Shown: positions 9,162 through 18,215, counted from the stretch's first letter. The stretch is DNA of 64,000 bases from Actinobacteria bacterium OV320 (GCA_001298545.1 LJCX01000005.1:310001-374000); one strand, 5' to 3'. Notes: generated by a model not told the origin, from the sequence alone. Made by a program: numbers and translations.

Positions 9162-10343
9162 TTGGGGGGTTTCCGCAGAGCCGACCGCGATCGGGCCGTG
9201 TGCATCACCGGAATGGGCTGGACCACAGCGCTGGGTGACGGTCTCGACGAGGTGTGGCAGCAGCTGACGAGCGGGCGCGTCGGCATCCGGGAGTCGGCGG
9301 GTGACGGTCGTCCGCCCGCCGCCCTGCTGACGGACGGCTGGCCGGACGGAGCCTCGGACGGCGGGCCGACCGAGGCTCCGGAACGGCAGATCTCGCTCGC
9401 CGTGACCACCGCGTCCGCCGCCCTGCGCGACGCGGGCTGCCCGGCCGGGGACGTCGACACGCTGGTGCTCGGCAGCAGCCTCGGCCCGCACCTGGACGAC
9501 GCCGCCGGGACCTCGCCGCACACCCTGACGTCCGCCGTCGCCGAACGGCTGGGCGTGGCCCGGTCCGCGTCGGTGAGCACCGCCTGCTCCTCCGGCGCCG
9601 ACGCCGTGCTGGCCGGTGCGGCCCTGCTCACCGGCGGCGAGGCGGAACGCTGTCTGTGCGGCGGCATCGACCTGCTCACCGAGGGCAAGCTCCTCGGCCA
9701 CCGGGCGCTCGGCACCCTCTCCGCGTCCGGCACCGTCCGCCCCTTCGACACCGACCGGGACGGCACCCTCTTCGGCGAGGGCGCCGGCTTCCTGCTGCTG
9801 GAGACCCGGGCCGCGGCCACCGCGCGCGGCGCCCGGATCCTGGGCGAGCTGCGCGGCTGGGGCGCGTCCAACGACGGCACAGGGCCGACCGCCCCCGACG
9901 AGACCGGGGCGGGCGCGGTCCTCGCCGTCCGGCGTGCCCTGGCCAGGGCCGGGGCCGACGCCCGGGACATCGCGGTGATCAACGCCCACGGCACCGGCAC
10001 CCGCGCCAACGACACGGCGGAGGCGGCGTGTTACGGCACCGTCTTCGGTCCGAAGTCGGAGGCGGTGGTGTTCGCCACCAAGCCGGCCTTCGGCCACACC
10101 CTCGGCGCCACCGGCGCCCTGGAGGCCATCGCCCTGCTCCTCGCGCTGCGGCACGGCAGCGTGCCCCCGCTCCCGCACACACGCACCGTCATGCCGGAAC
10201 TGGCCCTGCCGCTGGCCGCGGACGGCCCCCGGGAGTTCACCGGCTCCCTCGGCATCAGCCTCACCCTCGGCTTCGGCGGCTTCAACACCTGCCTGCTGCT
10301 GGCCGCCGACGAGCCGCGGACCACGGTCGGGGGCGCCGCGTGA
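9162..10343 (+). CDS. Beta-ketoacyl-ACP synthase (type II/KAS-like)
   Basis: 393 residues. The proposed TTG start at 9162 follows a GGGGGGA run. The thiolase-fold triad is present: Cys in STACSSGAD, His in INAHGTGTR and His in KPAFGHTLGATGA. It should catalyse decarboxylative Claisen condensation on an ACP. It opens a run of four genes with 4-bp overlaps (truncated KS-like protein, acyl-AMP ligase, thioesterase), which points to translational coupling. A dedicated ACP is encoded at 19938 and a second KS at 25437. In the maremycin/FR900452 reading it would help build the short polyketide arm; this role is inferred. Confidence 0.9.
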   Translation: MGGFRRADRDRAVCITGMGWTTALGDGLDEVWQQLTSGRVGIRESAGDGRPPAALLTDGWPDGASDGGPTEAPERQISLAVTTASAALRDAGCPAGDVDTLVLGSSLGPHLDDAAGTSPHTLTSAVAERLGVARSASVSTACSSGADAVLAGAALLTGGEAERCLCGGIDLLTEGKLLGHRALGTLSASGTVRPFDTDRDGTLFGEGAGFLLLETRAAATARGARILGELRGWGASNDGTGPTAPDETGAGAVLAVRRALARAGADARDIAVINAHGTGTRANDTAEAACYGTVFGPKSEAVVFATKPAFGHTLGATGALEAIALLLALRHGSVPPLPHTRTVMPELALPLAADGPREFTGSLGISLTLGFGGFNTCLLLAADEPRTTVGGAA

Positions 10344-10888
10344 ACCCGGCGCAGTGGTGCCCCGCGGGAGCCGTGATCACCGGATCCGCCCTGGTCGAGA
10401 CCGACGACCCGGGCACGGTCGGGCGTCGCGTCCCCGGGGTGTACGCCGACCCCGTGGCCTGGCTGATGGCCGAGACCGTGGCGGCCGCGCTGGAGAACTG
10501 CGGCGACGCCGCGCCGAGCCGTCCCGAGGAGGTCGGGGTCATCGGGGTGAGCGAGCGGGCCACGCGCCACACCCTGCGCGCGCTCGCCGAGTCCGTCCCC
10601 CGCGGCCGGATCTCCCCCATGCGGTTCGCGGGCGCCGGAGCGGGCTCGCTCGTCGGTGTCGTCTGCTCGGCGTTCGGCTTCCACGGGCCGGTGTCGATGC
10701 TGCCCATGCCCCTCACCCCGGCCGTGCCGCTCACCAGAGCACTGTGCGGCGACTGGCTGCTCGGCGACCCGCCGAGCGCCGCACAGGTCCTGGTCGTCAC
10801 CCACGAAGTCGACGACGAAGGCAAGCACCGGGCGCACTGCCTGGTCGTCAGTGGGCCGACGCCCACGCGGAGGCCCCGGAGAACATGA
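10340..10888 (+). CDS. Truncated ketosynthase-like protein without an active-site Cys
   Basis: 182 residues from a GTG that overlaps the KS stop as GTGA. The pattern (AVITGSALVETDD, then EEVGVIGVSER, RISPMRFAGAGAGSL and a closing VLVVTHEVDDEG strand) resembles the N-terminal half of a thiolase-fold ketosynthase. There is no Cys in the nucleophile position and neither catalytic His domain is present. It may be a chain-length-factor-like or structural partner of the preceding KS. Similar short KS-like proteins occur in some type II clusters. The next gene overlaps as ATGA, so it is retained in the operon and not an obvious decaying pseudogene. Confidence 0.65.
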   Translation: MNPAQWCPAGAVITGSALVETDDPGTVGRRVPGVYADPVAWLMAETVAAALENCGDAAPSRPEEVGVIGVSERATRHTLRALAESVPRGRISPMRFAGAGAGSLVGVVCSAFGFHGPVSMLPMPLTPAVPLTRALCGDWLLGDPPSAAQVLVVTHEVDDEGKHRAHCLVVSGPTPTRRPRRT

Positions 10889-12399
10889 CCTCGCAGAACA
10901 CCACCCCGCGCAACACGACCACCCCGATCACGACACCGCCGAGCACGACGTCACCGATCACGACGTCACCGATCACGACCTCGCCGAGCGCGGTGTCACC
11001 GAACCTGGCCGATCCGCTCCTCGACCCCGCCGTCGTCGGCGACTTCCTCGGCCGTGTCGAGGAGCTGTCCCCTACCGAGGATCCGGGCGGCGCGGCCGGG
11101 CTGCCCGCCCTGATCGACCGGTTCGCCGCGCTGCCGGCCCCGCCCGGCGCCGTCGTCGTCATCGCGCTGCCGAACGGCATCCGGGCGCTGCGGTTCTTCT
11201 TCGCCGTCGCGCTGGCCGGACACACCCCCGTGCTGCTCTCCCCGTCCACCCCGGTGTCCCGGGTCCGCGAGGTGGCCCGCGAACTGGGCGCCTGCGCACT
11301 GGTCAGGGCGGCCGTCCGGGCCGACGCGTACGGCGTCACCGACGTCACCCGCACCGGCGGCGCCGACGTCGGCCTCTTCACCGGCCGGCCGTATCTGCAC
11401 CACGGGCCGGGCCACGTGATCCTGATGAGCTCCGGCACCTCCGGCATGGCCACCGGATGCCTGCACGGCATCGACGCCCTGCTGCGCAACGCCCGCCGCC
11501 ACGGCCGCTCCCTGGGCCAGCGCGCCGCCGACACCACCCTGGTCAGCCTGCCCGTCTACTACTCCTACGCGCTGGTCGCCCAGGTCCTCGGCGGCCTCGC
11601 GCACGGCTCGCGGCTGGTCATGGCGGGACCGCCGTTCTCGGTGGCCGACTACCTGGCCACGGTCGCCGGCCGGGGCGTCACCCTCTCCTCGCTCACCCCC
11701 AGCCTGATCAAGTCCGTGGTCACCGCGGGCGGCGAACTGCCCGCGCCGCTGCGCACGCTGACCGTGGGCGGCCAGGCCCTCGACCCGTCGTACGTCTCCC
11801 GCCTGCTCAAACTCAACCCCGAGCTGGGCCTGTACATCACCTACGGGCTGACCGAGGCCGGGCCGCGGGTGTCCACCCTCGCCGCCCACCGGGAGCCCCC
11901 GCACCGGCACGGTTCGGTGGGGCTGCCGCTGGACGGCGTCGAGGTGCTCACCCGGCCCACCGACACCGGGGAGCGGGAGCTGCTCGTGCGCTCCGACACC
12001 GTCTACCGCAGGCGGGTCGGCGAGCCCGCGCCGTCCAAGCGCGGCGATCTGATCGAGCCCGGTCTGCTGGCCACCGGCGACATCGGACACGTCGACGACG
12101 ACGGGTACGTGTACGTGCACGGCCGCTCGTCGGACTTCGCGATGGTGCGCGGCGAGAAGGTGTCGACGGCGACCGTGCGCCGGGCCGCCGAGTCGCTGCC
12201 CGGGGTGGTCCGTGCCGCGACCAGGATCGCCGTCGTGGACGACGACTCCGCCGTCCTCGAACTCGATGTCTTCGTCGACGACGCCGTACCGCCCTCCGAG
12301 GCGGAGATGCGGCGGCACCTGCGGTCCCTGCTGACCCGCAACGAACTTCCGCTGACGGTCCGGATCCGGTCGCTGCGCGCGGGCGAGCACCACAAGTGA
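10885..12399 (+). CDS. Acyl-AMP ligase (ANL superfamily)
   Basis: 504 residues. The ATG overlaps the preceding stop as ATGA. The first 35 residues are Thr/Ser/Pro repeats (TSPITTSPITTSPS) encoded by near-identical 12-nt units. The core has the P-loop-like LMSSGTSGMATGC, the YGLTEAGP motif and the hinge region LLATGDIGHVDDDGY. The usual C-terminal catalytic Lys motif (PxTxSGK) is not recognisable; the protein ends in AGEHHK. It probably activates an acyl group or the polyketide starter as an adenylate and loads it onto an ACP or CoA. Lack of the A10 Lys could mean that only the thiolation half reaction is favoured. The substrate is unknown. Confidence 0.82.
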   Translation: MTSQNTTPRNTTTPITTPPSTTSPITTSPITTSPSAVSPNLADPLLDPAVVGDFLGRVEELSPTEDPGGAAGLPALIDRFAALPAPPGAVVVIALPNGIRALRFFFAVALAGHTPVLLSPSTPVSRVREVARELGACALVRAAVRADAYGVTDVTRTGGADVGLFTGRPYLHHGPGHVILMSSGTSGMATGCLHGIDALLRNARRHGRSLGQRAADTTLVSLPVYYSYALVAQVLGGLAHGSRLVMAGPPFSVADYLATVAGRGVTLSSLTPSLIKSVVTAGGELPAPLRTLTVGGQALDPSYVSRLLKLNPELGLYITYGLTEAGPRVSTLAAHREPPHRHGSVGLPLDGVEVLTRPTDTGERELLVRSDTVYRRRVGEPAPSKRGDLIEPGLLATGDIGHVDDDGYVYVHGRSSDFAMVRGEKVSTATVRRAAESLPGVVRAATRIAVVDDDSAVLELDVFVDDAVPPSEAEMRRHLRSLLTRNELPLTVRIRSLRAGEHHK

Positions 12400-13118
12400 C
12401 GGGCCCGGAACCGCTCACCCTGTACTGCGTGCCGCACGCCGGCGGCTCCGCGCGCAGCTTCGTGCGCTGGCGGCGCGAGCTGCCGGCCGGGTTGCGCGCC
12501 CGGCCGCTGGAGATCGCGGGCAAGGGCCTGCGCTCCCGTGAGCCGCGGGCGGCGACCCTGCGGGCGGCCGCCGCCGACCTCGCCCTCCGGCTGGACCCGC
12601 CCGGCCGGTACGCGCTGCTCGGGCACAGCATGGGCGGCCTGCTCGCCTACGAGACGGCTCTCGCCCTGCACGCCCTGGACCGGCCCGCGCCCGAGTTCGT
12701 CGTGGTCGCCGCCGCCCGGCCGCCGCACCTCCTCGGCACCTCCTCCTACGGCCCCCTGCTCGCCCTGGACGACGACGCCCTGCTCGACGCGCTCGCGGAG
12801 AACGGCCGGATCGCGATGGAGGTGCGCCGGTCACCGATGCGGCACCAGTTCGTGCCGGTCATCCGCGGCGACCTCGCGCTGCTCGCCGGGCACCGCCCCG
12901 ACGCCGAGCCGCGGCCCCTGCCGAGCGACCTCGTCGCCTGGTACGGCGACGGCGACGCGGACACCCCGCCCGAGGTGATGGCCGGCTGGCGGCACTACAC
13001 CCGGCGCACGCACGTCGGCGAGGCCTTCGCCGGCGGCCACTTCTTTCTCCATGAACGCTTCGAGGAGGTCGGGGCCCGGCTGCTCGGCCTGGCGGCGCAG
13101 CAGCGAGCGGACCGCTGA
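12396..13118 (+). CDS. Type II thioesterase (TesA-like alpha/beta hydrolase)
   Basis: 240 residues, overlapping the ligase stop as GTGA. The fold markers are CVPHAGGSARSF at the N-terminus, nucleophile Ser in GHSMGG, the catalytic Asp in GDGDADTP and His in GGHFFLHE. Editing thioesterases of this family remove misprimed groups from carrier proteins of NRPS and PKS systems. It ends the left operon and converges on the minus-strand maremycin-type operon. The 135-nt convergent gap to 13253 contains short ctggtca-type direct repeats but no clear terminator stem. Confidence 0.9.
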   Translation: MTGPEPLTLYCVPHAGGSARSFVRWRRELPAGLRARPLEIAGKGLRSREPRAATLRAAAADLALRLDPPGRYALLGHSMGGLLAYETALALHALDRPAPEFVVVAAARPPHLLGTSSYGPLLALDDDALLDALAENGRIAMEVRRSPMRHQFVPVIRGDLALLAGHRPDAEPRPLPSDLVAWYGDGDADTPPEVMAGWRHYTRRTHVGEAFAGGHFFLHERFEEVGARLLGLAAQQRADR

Positions 13119-13253
13119 CCGAGACCGGTCGGCGGCCCGCTCGCGAGAGGCGGTGTCCGGAGGGGGACGCCGGAGAAGCGGCGTCAGTGCTGGTCACCAC
13201 CGGTCACTGCCGGTGAGGGCTGATCAGTTCTGGTTGGAGCTGGTCAGGGCTGG

Positions 13254-14108
13254 TCAGTGCTGCACCGGACAGCCGTTCCCGCCGCCGCGCACCGGGGCGT
13301 CGGTGTCGTGCCGGGTGCCGAGCAGCCAGTACGCGTCCCCCGCCGCCCGCCACAGTTCCGGAAAGAGCGCCAGCTGCGAGCGGGCCTCCAGCGTCGCCAG
13401 CGACCGGCCGCCCAGACTCTGCGGCAGCTCGAGCTCGTCGTCGCCCTCCTCGTTCCCCTTGCGCAGCCCGGGCTGGCCGCCCAGCTGCGACCAGACCATG
13501 ATCAGGTGGTGCTGCTTCCAGCCGAGGACACTGCCGTCGAGCCGCAGCATCGCCTCCCGCACCAGGGCAAGCGACTGCGACCCGGACGAGCGGGGGCCGT
13601 CGTAGCCGTCGTCCTGCTGGGCGATCACGTCCTGCAGGGACAGCCCGGCGCGCTCCACCGCCTGCTCGTAGGCCTTCCAGACCGGACGGGCCACCCGCCG
13701 CAGGTTGCGGTAGCCGGGCGAGTCCAGGCCGGTGGCGTCCTCGGGGAGCGCGTTGCGCATCATCAGCAGGCTGTGCTGCGGCAGGTGGTCGGTGAGCAGC
13801 CGCACCGCCTGGACGGTGACCTCGCTGAGTCCGGTGGCCCGGTCGAACATGCGGACCGCCTGGTGGTACCGGTCGTCGTCCAGGTGGCCGATGGCCCGGC
13901 GCAGCTCGTAGTGCACCTGTACCCAGGCGTACTCGGTGATGAGGTGGGTGACCTGGAAGAACCGCTGGTCGGGGTGTTCCGTCTCGCTCTCCGGGACGAG
14001 GGCGCCGAGGGCGTCGGTGAGATGCAGGACGTTCTCGTAGTTGCTGCCCCGGTCGAAGTCGTAGGAGAGCAGGGCGTTGGGCTCGTCCGGGTTCAGCGAG
14101 CGCTTCAC
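13254..14108 (-). CDS. marE: Tryptophan-dioxygenase-superfamily heme enzyme (MarE-like)
   Basis: 284 residues, GTG start overlapping the upstream methyltransferase stop as GTGA. The all-helical pattern (YENVLHLTDALG, FFQVTHLITEYAW, GLDSPGYRNLRR, GWKQHHLIMVW) matches the heme-dependent tryptophan 2,3-dioxygenase superfamily; the His in the last motif sits where the proximal heme ligand is expected. The GTGGS loop of kynurenine-forming dioxygenases is missing. MarE of maremycin biosynthesis is a member that inserts one oxygen to give a 2-oxindole. Together with the beta-methyltryptophan genes upstream, an oxindole-forming role fits best. Ordinary kynurenine formation or a tyrosine-hydroxylase-like role cannot be excluded by eye. 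Confidence 0.72.
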   Translation of the reverse strand: MKRSLNPDEPNALLSYDFDRGSNYENVLHLTDALGALVPESETEHPDQRFFQVTHLITEYAWVQVHYELRRAIGHLDDDRYHQAVRMFDRATGLSEVTVQAVRLLTDHLPQHSLLMMRNALPEDATGLDSPGYRNLRRVARPVWKAYEQAVERAGLSLQDVIAQQDDGYDGPRSSGSQSLALVREAMLRLDGSVLGWKQHHLIMVWSQLGGQPGLRKGNEEGDDELELPQSLGGRSLATLEARSQLALFPELWRAAGDAYWLLGTRHDTDAPVRGGGNGCPVQH

Positions 14109-15148
14109 CGGGTCTCCTCTTTGGTGTACTCGACCAGCCAGTGGCCGGGCAGCTCGAACTTCGTGGAGTCGGTGAGGGTGAGTCCGACGCCGGCGCCGAG
14201 GTCGCGCAGGTCGTCCATGCTGCGTTCCCGGCCGCCGAGCAGGACCAGCATCAGCAGGTCGGCGTAGCTCGCCATCACGGGGTCCTTGCCGCTGTCCAGC
14301 AGCCGCTCGACGACCACGACCCGCCCGCCGGGGGCGAGCGCCGCCGAGCAGCGGCCGAGGATGCGGGCGGCGTCCCGGTCGCTCCAGTTGTGCAGGGTGT
14401 TGGCGATCAGGTAGACGTCGCCGCCGGCCGGAACCGGCTCGAAGAAGCTGCCCGCGACCAGCTCGCAGCGGTCGGACACCGGGGCGGTGACCCCGCCGGC
14501 CTCGTCGATGACGCTCGGCAGCTCCAGCAGCGTGCCGCGCAGCGCCGGATGCTCGGTGAGCAGCTTCAGCAGCAGGGAGCCGTTGCCGCCGCCGACGTCC
14601 ACGACGTGCCCCACCGACGCCCAGTCGTAGATCCGGGCCAGTTCCGGCACGAGCCGGTCCGCGATCCGGGCGATGCCCGCGTTGAAGGACTTCTCGATGT
14701 CGGGGTGCGCCTCCAGGTCCTTCCAGAAGGGCCGCCCGTGCGCCTGCTCGTACACCGGCAGACCGGTGCGTACGGCGTCCATGAGCCGGCCGACGGCCGG
14801 TTCGAAGCGGGCCTCCATGGGCCGGCTGGGGTCCTCGTAGTCCAGCCAGCGGCGCAGATTGCTCGGGTGGTCGCCGAGCAGCACCCGGCCCACGTCGGTG
14901 ACCTCGTACGTCCGCTGCCGCGACGCGCTGTCGGTCGTCTCCTCGAAGAGGCCGAGGAGGCTGACGTAGTGCAGGACGCGGCCCAGGGACTGCTCGTCGG
15001 TGCCGGTCTCGGCGGCCAGGGCGGCCGCGGTCCGGTGCCCCTGCTCGACCAGGTCGGGCAGGCGGAGGGTCGCGGTCACCCGCACGGCGGTGGGGGTGAA
15101 CCCGGAGCCCAGGGCGAGGATCGTGTTCAACGGGTCTTGGCGGAACAC
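14105..15148 (-). CDS. SAM-dependent methyltransferase, O/N-methyltransferase family 2
   Basis: 347 residues from a GTG at 15148 with GGAGG upstream. The N-terminal third is the winged-helix dimerisation domain of plant-type small-molecule methyltransferases (VTATLRLPDLVEQG). The SAM site follows: motif I VVDVGGGNGSLL, then LIANTLHNWSD. Family members methylate O or N on aromatic products. The maremycin pathway includes an indole N-methylation, so this is the natural candidate, but the position is inferred. It is translationally coupled to the heme enzyme downstream and follows the aminotransferase gene by 59 nt. Confidence 0.82.
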   Translation of the reverse strand: MFRQDPLNTILALGSGFTPTAVRVTATLRLPDLVEQGHRTAAALAAETGTDEQSLGRVLHYVSLLGLFEETTDSASRQRTYEVTDVGRVLLGDHPSNLRRWLDYEDPSRPMEARFEPAVGRLMDAVRTGLPVYEQAHGRPFWKDLEAHPDIEKSFNAGIARIADRLVPELARIYDWASVGHVVDVGGGNGSLLLKLLTEHPALRGTLLELPSVIDEAGGVTAPVSDRCELVAGSFFEPVPAGGDVYLIANTLHNWSDRDAARILGRCSAALAPGGRVVVVERLLDSGKDPVMASYADLLMLVLLGGRERSMDDLRDLGAGVGLTLTDSTKFELPGHWLVEYTKEETR

Positions 15149-15207
15149 CAAAAGCCTCCAGTCGTTCTCGTTCGGTCGGTCGTTTCGCCGGGCGTTCCGG
15201 TGGAAAT

Positions 15208-16284
15208 TCAGGGAGTGCTTTCGATCTCGTCCAGGGCGTCGAGGAACCGTACGAGGTCCTTTTGTTCGCCGAGCGACGTGCGCAGGTAGCCGGGAAATCC
15301 GAACAGTCCCGCATTGCGAACGAGAATGCCGAAATCGGCGGCGAGACGATCCTGCGCGCGGGCACAGTCCCGGGCCGCGACGGCGACGAAGTTGGTCACG
15401 GAGGGCAGATGGGCGCGCCCGCGCCGGTCCAGCTCGCCGATGAACCAGCTCCGCCGCTCGGCGGTGGACCGGCGTACCCCGTCGACGAAGTCGCGGTCGC
15501 CGAGGGCGGCGGTCGCGGCCGCCTGGGCGAGCCGGTTCACGCTGAAGGGCAGGGCGCGCAGGGTCCCCCGCAGCCCGGCGATCAGCTCGGGCCGGCCGAC
15601 GGCGTAGCCGACGCGCAGCGCGGCCAGGCCGTAGGCCTTGGAGAAGGTGCGCAGCGCGACGACGGGCGCGCCCTCCTCCAGCAGCTCGCGGGTCTGCGGG
15701 GTGTCCGGGTCGGCGAACTCCATGTACGCCTCGTCGAAGACCAGCGGGACCCCGCTGCGGCCGGAGGCGTCGACCAGCGCGGCCAGTTCCCGCCGGGTGA
15801 GGGCCGCGCCGCTGGGGTTGTGCGGGTTGCACAGATAGCCGATCCCGTGTCCGGGCAGTCGCGCGGCGAAGGCGGTGGCGTCGACGGCGGTGCCGCTCAG
15901 CGGTACGGCACTGCAGCCGCGCCCGGTGAGCTCCAGACAGGCCCGGTAGCCGGGGAACGTCCCGTCGGTGACGAGCCCGGGAAGGCTCCGGTCGCCGAGG
16001 GTGAGGGCGGTGGCAAGGACCAGCTCGTCACTCCCGTTGGCGACGGCGATGTGGTCCGGGCCGACACCCCAGTGCGCGGCGAGCGCCCGCACCAGTTCCT
16101 GCCGCTCGGGGTCCGGGTAGACGTTGACCCGCCCCAGTTCACGCTCGGCCGCCCGCACGGCCGCCTTGCTGGCGCCGTGGGGACTCTCGCTCAGGTGCAG
16201 CCGGATCAGGTCGTCGGCGCCGGGGACACTCGTGTTGAACGCCTTGCCGGCGGCCGGGGCGGCCTGTCCCGCGGGCGGGGTCAC
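15208..16284 (-). CDS. marG: HisC-like PLP aminotransferase (MarG-like)
   Basis: 358 residues, GTG start overlapping the cupin stop as GTGA. It is a fold-type I aminotransferase of the histidinol-phosphate family: substrate-binding YPDPERQELV, cofactor site CNPHNPSGA, VFDEAYMEF, and the Schiff-base Lys in RTFSKAYGL, with a C-terminal RTSLG-type Arg. In beta-methyltryptophan biosynthesis MarG interconverts Trp and indolepyruvate and reaminates the methylated keto acid. The next upstream genes, a cupin and a C-methyltransferase, are exactly the other two enzymes of that three-part pathway. The symbol rests on family plus context, not on a database comparison. Confidence 0.78.
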   Translation of the reverse strand: MTPPAGQAAPAAGKAFNTSVPGADDLIRLHLSESPHGASKAAVRAAERELGRVNVYPDPERQELVRALAAHWGVGPDHIAVANGSDELVLATALTLGDRSLPGLVTDGTFPGYRACLELTGRGCSAVPLSGTAVDATAFAARLPGHGIGYLCNPHNPSGAALTRRELAALVDASGRSGVPLVFDEAYMEFADPDTPQTRELLEEGAPVVALRTFSKAYGLAALRVGYAVGRPELIAGLRGTLRALPFSVNRLAQAAATAALGDRDFVDGVRRSTAERRSWFIGELDRRGRAHLPSVTNFVAVAARDCARAQDRLAADFGILVRNAGLFGFPGYLRTSLGEQKDLVRFLDALDEIESTP

Positions 16285-16667
16285 AGGCTGTCCCCCAGGA
16301 GGACGCCGAAGCAGTAGCTGCCGACCTCCGCCTCGAGGGTCAGGAAGCAGTGTTCGCTGCCGGCCGGGATCCGCATGACGGCCGGGGAGAGCAGTTCATG
16401 GCGTTCGCCGTCGAGTTGGACCTCGATGCGGGCGCCGCCCTTGTTCGGGGAGACCAGCAGGTAGAGCTCGTCGACCGGGTGGGTGTGCGGCGCGGCGACC
16501 GGTTTGCCGACCAGGGTGCTGAGTTCACCGCCGGCGAGCTGCACGGGCAGGCCGCCGAACATGTCGGCGGTGAGATAGAAGGGCGCGGGCTGGTGATGTC
16601 CGGCCACGGCGAGGGGGATGGGCAGATCCTCCACGATCTCGGGGCCGGCGGGACATCGCTCGCTCAT
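16281..16667 (-). CDS. marH: Cupin protein (MarH-like)
   Basis: 128 residues. The ATG overlaps the methyltransferase stop as TGATG. The cupin metal motif is clear: PHTHPVDELYLL (His-x-His, Glu), with a second His in IPAGSEHCF. MarH-type cupins epimerise the 3-methylindolepyruvate intermediate and so set the stereochemistry of beta-methyltryptophan. The gene lies between the aminotransferase and C-methyltransferase genes with overlaps on both sides, as expected for a coupled three-enzyme cascade. Confidence 0.78.
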   Translation of the reverse strand: MSERCPAGPEIVEDLPIPLAVAGHHQPAPFYLTADMFGGLPVQLAGGELSTLVGKPVAAPHTHPVDELYLLVSPNKGGARIEVQLDGERHELLSPAVMRIPAGSEHCFLTLEAEVGSYCFGVLLGDSL

Positions 16668-17740
16668 CACTGGGCCTCCAGGACGAACAGGTAGGTGTGG
16701 GGGGCGCCGAAGGGAACCGTGCGGCGCAGGTGCAGCCCGCCCTCGTGGAAGAGGTCCTCGTACTCCTCGCGCGTGTAGACCGGGACGCCCATCAGCGCGT
16801 GGGCGAGCTCGAAGCCGCTGGAGAAGACGGGCAGCGTGTCCTTCTCCCCGCGCGGGCGGACGGTGGTGTCGGCGAGCAGGAAGGTGTGCGCGCGGGGGAA
16901 CGCCTTGCGCAGCGCCGGGATGACGTCCGTCCGGGTGGTGGGGTCGACGAGCAGGTCGTGCAGGAACATGAAGCTCATCGCGACGTCCACCTGGTCGGCG
17001 CCCTCGATGCGGCGGCCCCGGAAGAGGATGTCGAGGACATCGGCGCAGATCGGCTGGACGCGGTCGGACAGCTCGTGCCGTTCGACGGTGCCGGCCGCCA
17101 GCGCGGTGGCCGAGGCGCTGATGTCCAGGCCCAGACCGCGGGCGCCGGGGCGGGACTTGACGAGGCGGCACACGCGTTCGCTGATCCCGCTGCCGAGGTC
17201 GGCGATGACGGAGAAGTCGAGTGCGGCGATCTGCTCGTCGAGCAGGTTCCGCATCAGGGCCATGTCGGCCTGGGCCGAGCCGAGCGCCACCATGCCCTCG
17301 TCGCGCAGCACGTCCTTGCCGAAAGCGCGTTCCCCTCGCGCGATGGACGCGGCGTTGGCGAAAACGTCGTGGTAGCCGCCCACGCCCCAGGTGAAGAACC
17401 CTATTTTCCGGCGGAGGTCGCCCCAGGCCGGCGTGGGTGTCACCCGGTCGTCGAGGACGTCGAGATAACCGAAGGCCTCCGCCGCCGACACCAACTGACG
17501 GAAAACCCTTTCGTCCAGTTGTCGGCGCCAACAGTACTCGCGTACGTCGAGCCGGTCGGTCGCGTCGAACCAGGCGAAAAGCCCCAGTTGCTCCAGGGCG
17601 AAAACGACATGTGTGGAGATGAATCCGTTGAAGGCGGTGTCGGCATCGAGCGGGGTGTTCGCGGCGCCCTGCCATTCGGCGGGACGGAAAACGCTTTCAC
17701 CCAACTCTTGGAGGCCGTCACGGGAAAGGGGAGCAGTCAC
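16667..17740 (-). CDS. marF: SAM-dependent C-methyltransferase (MarF-like)
   Basis: 357 residues from a GTG at 17740 preceded by AAGGAAGG. The C-terminal half has a Rossmann methyltransferase core: motif I VIADLGSGISERV, then LGLDIS, then MSFMFLHDLL. The N-terminal half is a helical substrate-binding domain (FISTHVVFALEQLGLF). It differs from the family-2 enzyme at 14105. By position in the aminotransferase-cupin-methyltransferase cassette it should methylate C3 of indolepyruvate. The methyl acceptor is inferred from the neighbours. Confidence 0.75.
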   Translation of the reverse strand: MTAPLSRDGLQELGESVFRPAEWQGAANTPLDADTAFNGFISTHVVFALEQLGLFAWFDATDRLDVREYCWRRQLDERVFRQLVSAAEAFGYLDVLDDRVTPTPAWGDLRRKIGFFTWGVGGYHDVFANAASIARGERAFGKDVLRDEGMVALGSAQADMALMRNLLDEQIAALDFSVIADLGSGISERVCRLVKSRPGARGLGLDISASATALAAGTVERHELSDRVQPICADVLDILFRGRRIEGADQVDVAMSFMFLHDLLVDPTTRTDVIPALRKAFPRAHTFLLADTTVRPRGEKDTLPVFSSGFELAHALMGVPVYTREEYEDLFHEGGLHLRRTVPFGAPHTYLFVLEAQ

Positions 17741-17849
17741 GAGAAGTGCCTTCCTTGTTTCGGTCGAATGCCGAGCTCCGGTCGAGCCGACGCCGAGCCT
17801 GCATGGAGCTGACGTTGAGCCGATGCCGAGTCGATTCGGCGGCGACCGG

Positions 17850-18215
17850 TTACACGCGGGGCGAGGTGGCGGCGATGCGTTCCACCGCCACCGCCAGTTC
17901 GCGCACGGTGGGGTGGTCGAAGAACAGCCGGTTGGGCAGCCGGACACCGAGCTTCCGGCGCAACCGCATGAGCACCTGCGTGGCTTTCAGGGAATGACCG
18001 CCCGCCTCGATGAAGGGGGTGTCGTCATCGAAGTCGTCATGCCCGAGGACCTCGGCCCACGCGGCTCTGACCTGGTCTTCCATGGCCTGCGCAGACGGTG
18101 TCACGGGCGGCTCGGAAGGCATTTCGGAAGGCAGTCCGGAATACAGCGCGGAAGGCATCCCCGAAGATGGCCCGACATACGGATCCGGACGTGTTTTCAC
18201 GCCGTCGTCGCTCAA
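17850..18215 (-). CDS. Free-standing peptidyl carrier protein
   Basis: 121 residues. The TTG at 18215 has GGGGGAA upstream. The first 40 residues are a Ser/Pro/Met-rich linker; the rest is a carrier domain with the phosphopantetheine Ser in EAGGHSLKAT. It is the first gene of the minus-strand operon. The interrupted adenylation protein at 27202 has no carrier domain of its own, so this protein is a good candidate to receive S-methylcysteine. The 109-nt gap to the C-methyltransferase holds nothing I recognise. Confidence 0.85.
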   Translation of the reverse strand: MSDDGVKTRPDPYVGPSSGMPSALYSGLPSEMPSEPPVTPSAQAMEDQVRAAWAEVLGHDDFDDDTPFIEAGGHSLKATQVLMRLRRKLGVRLPNRLFFDHPTVRELAVAVERIAATSPRV

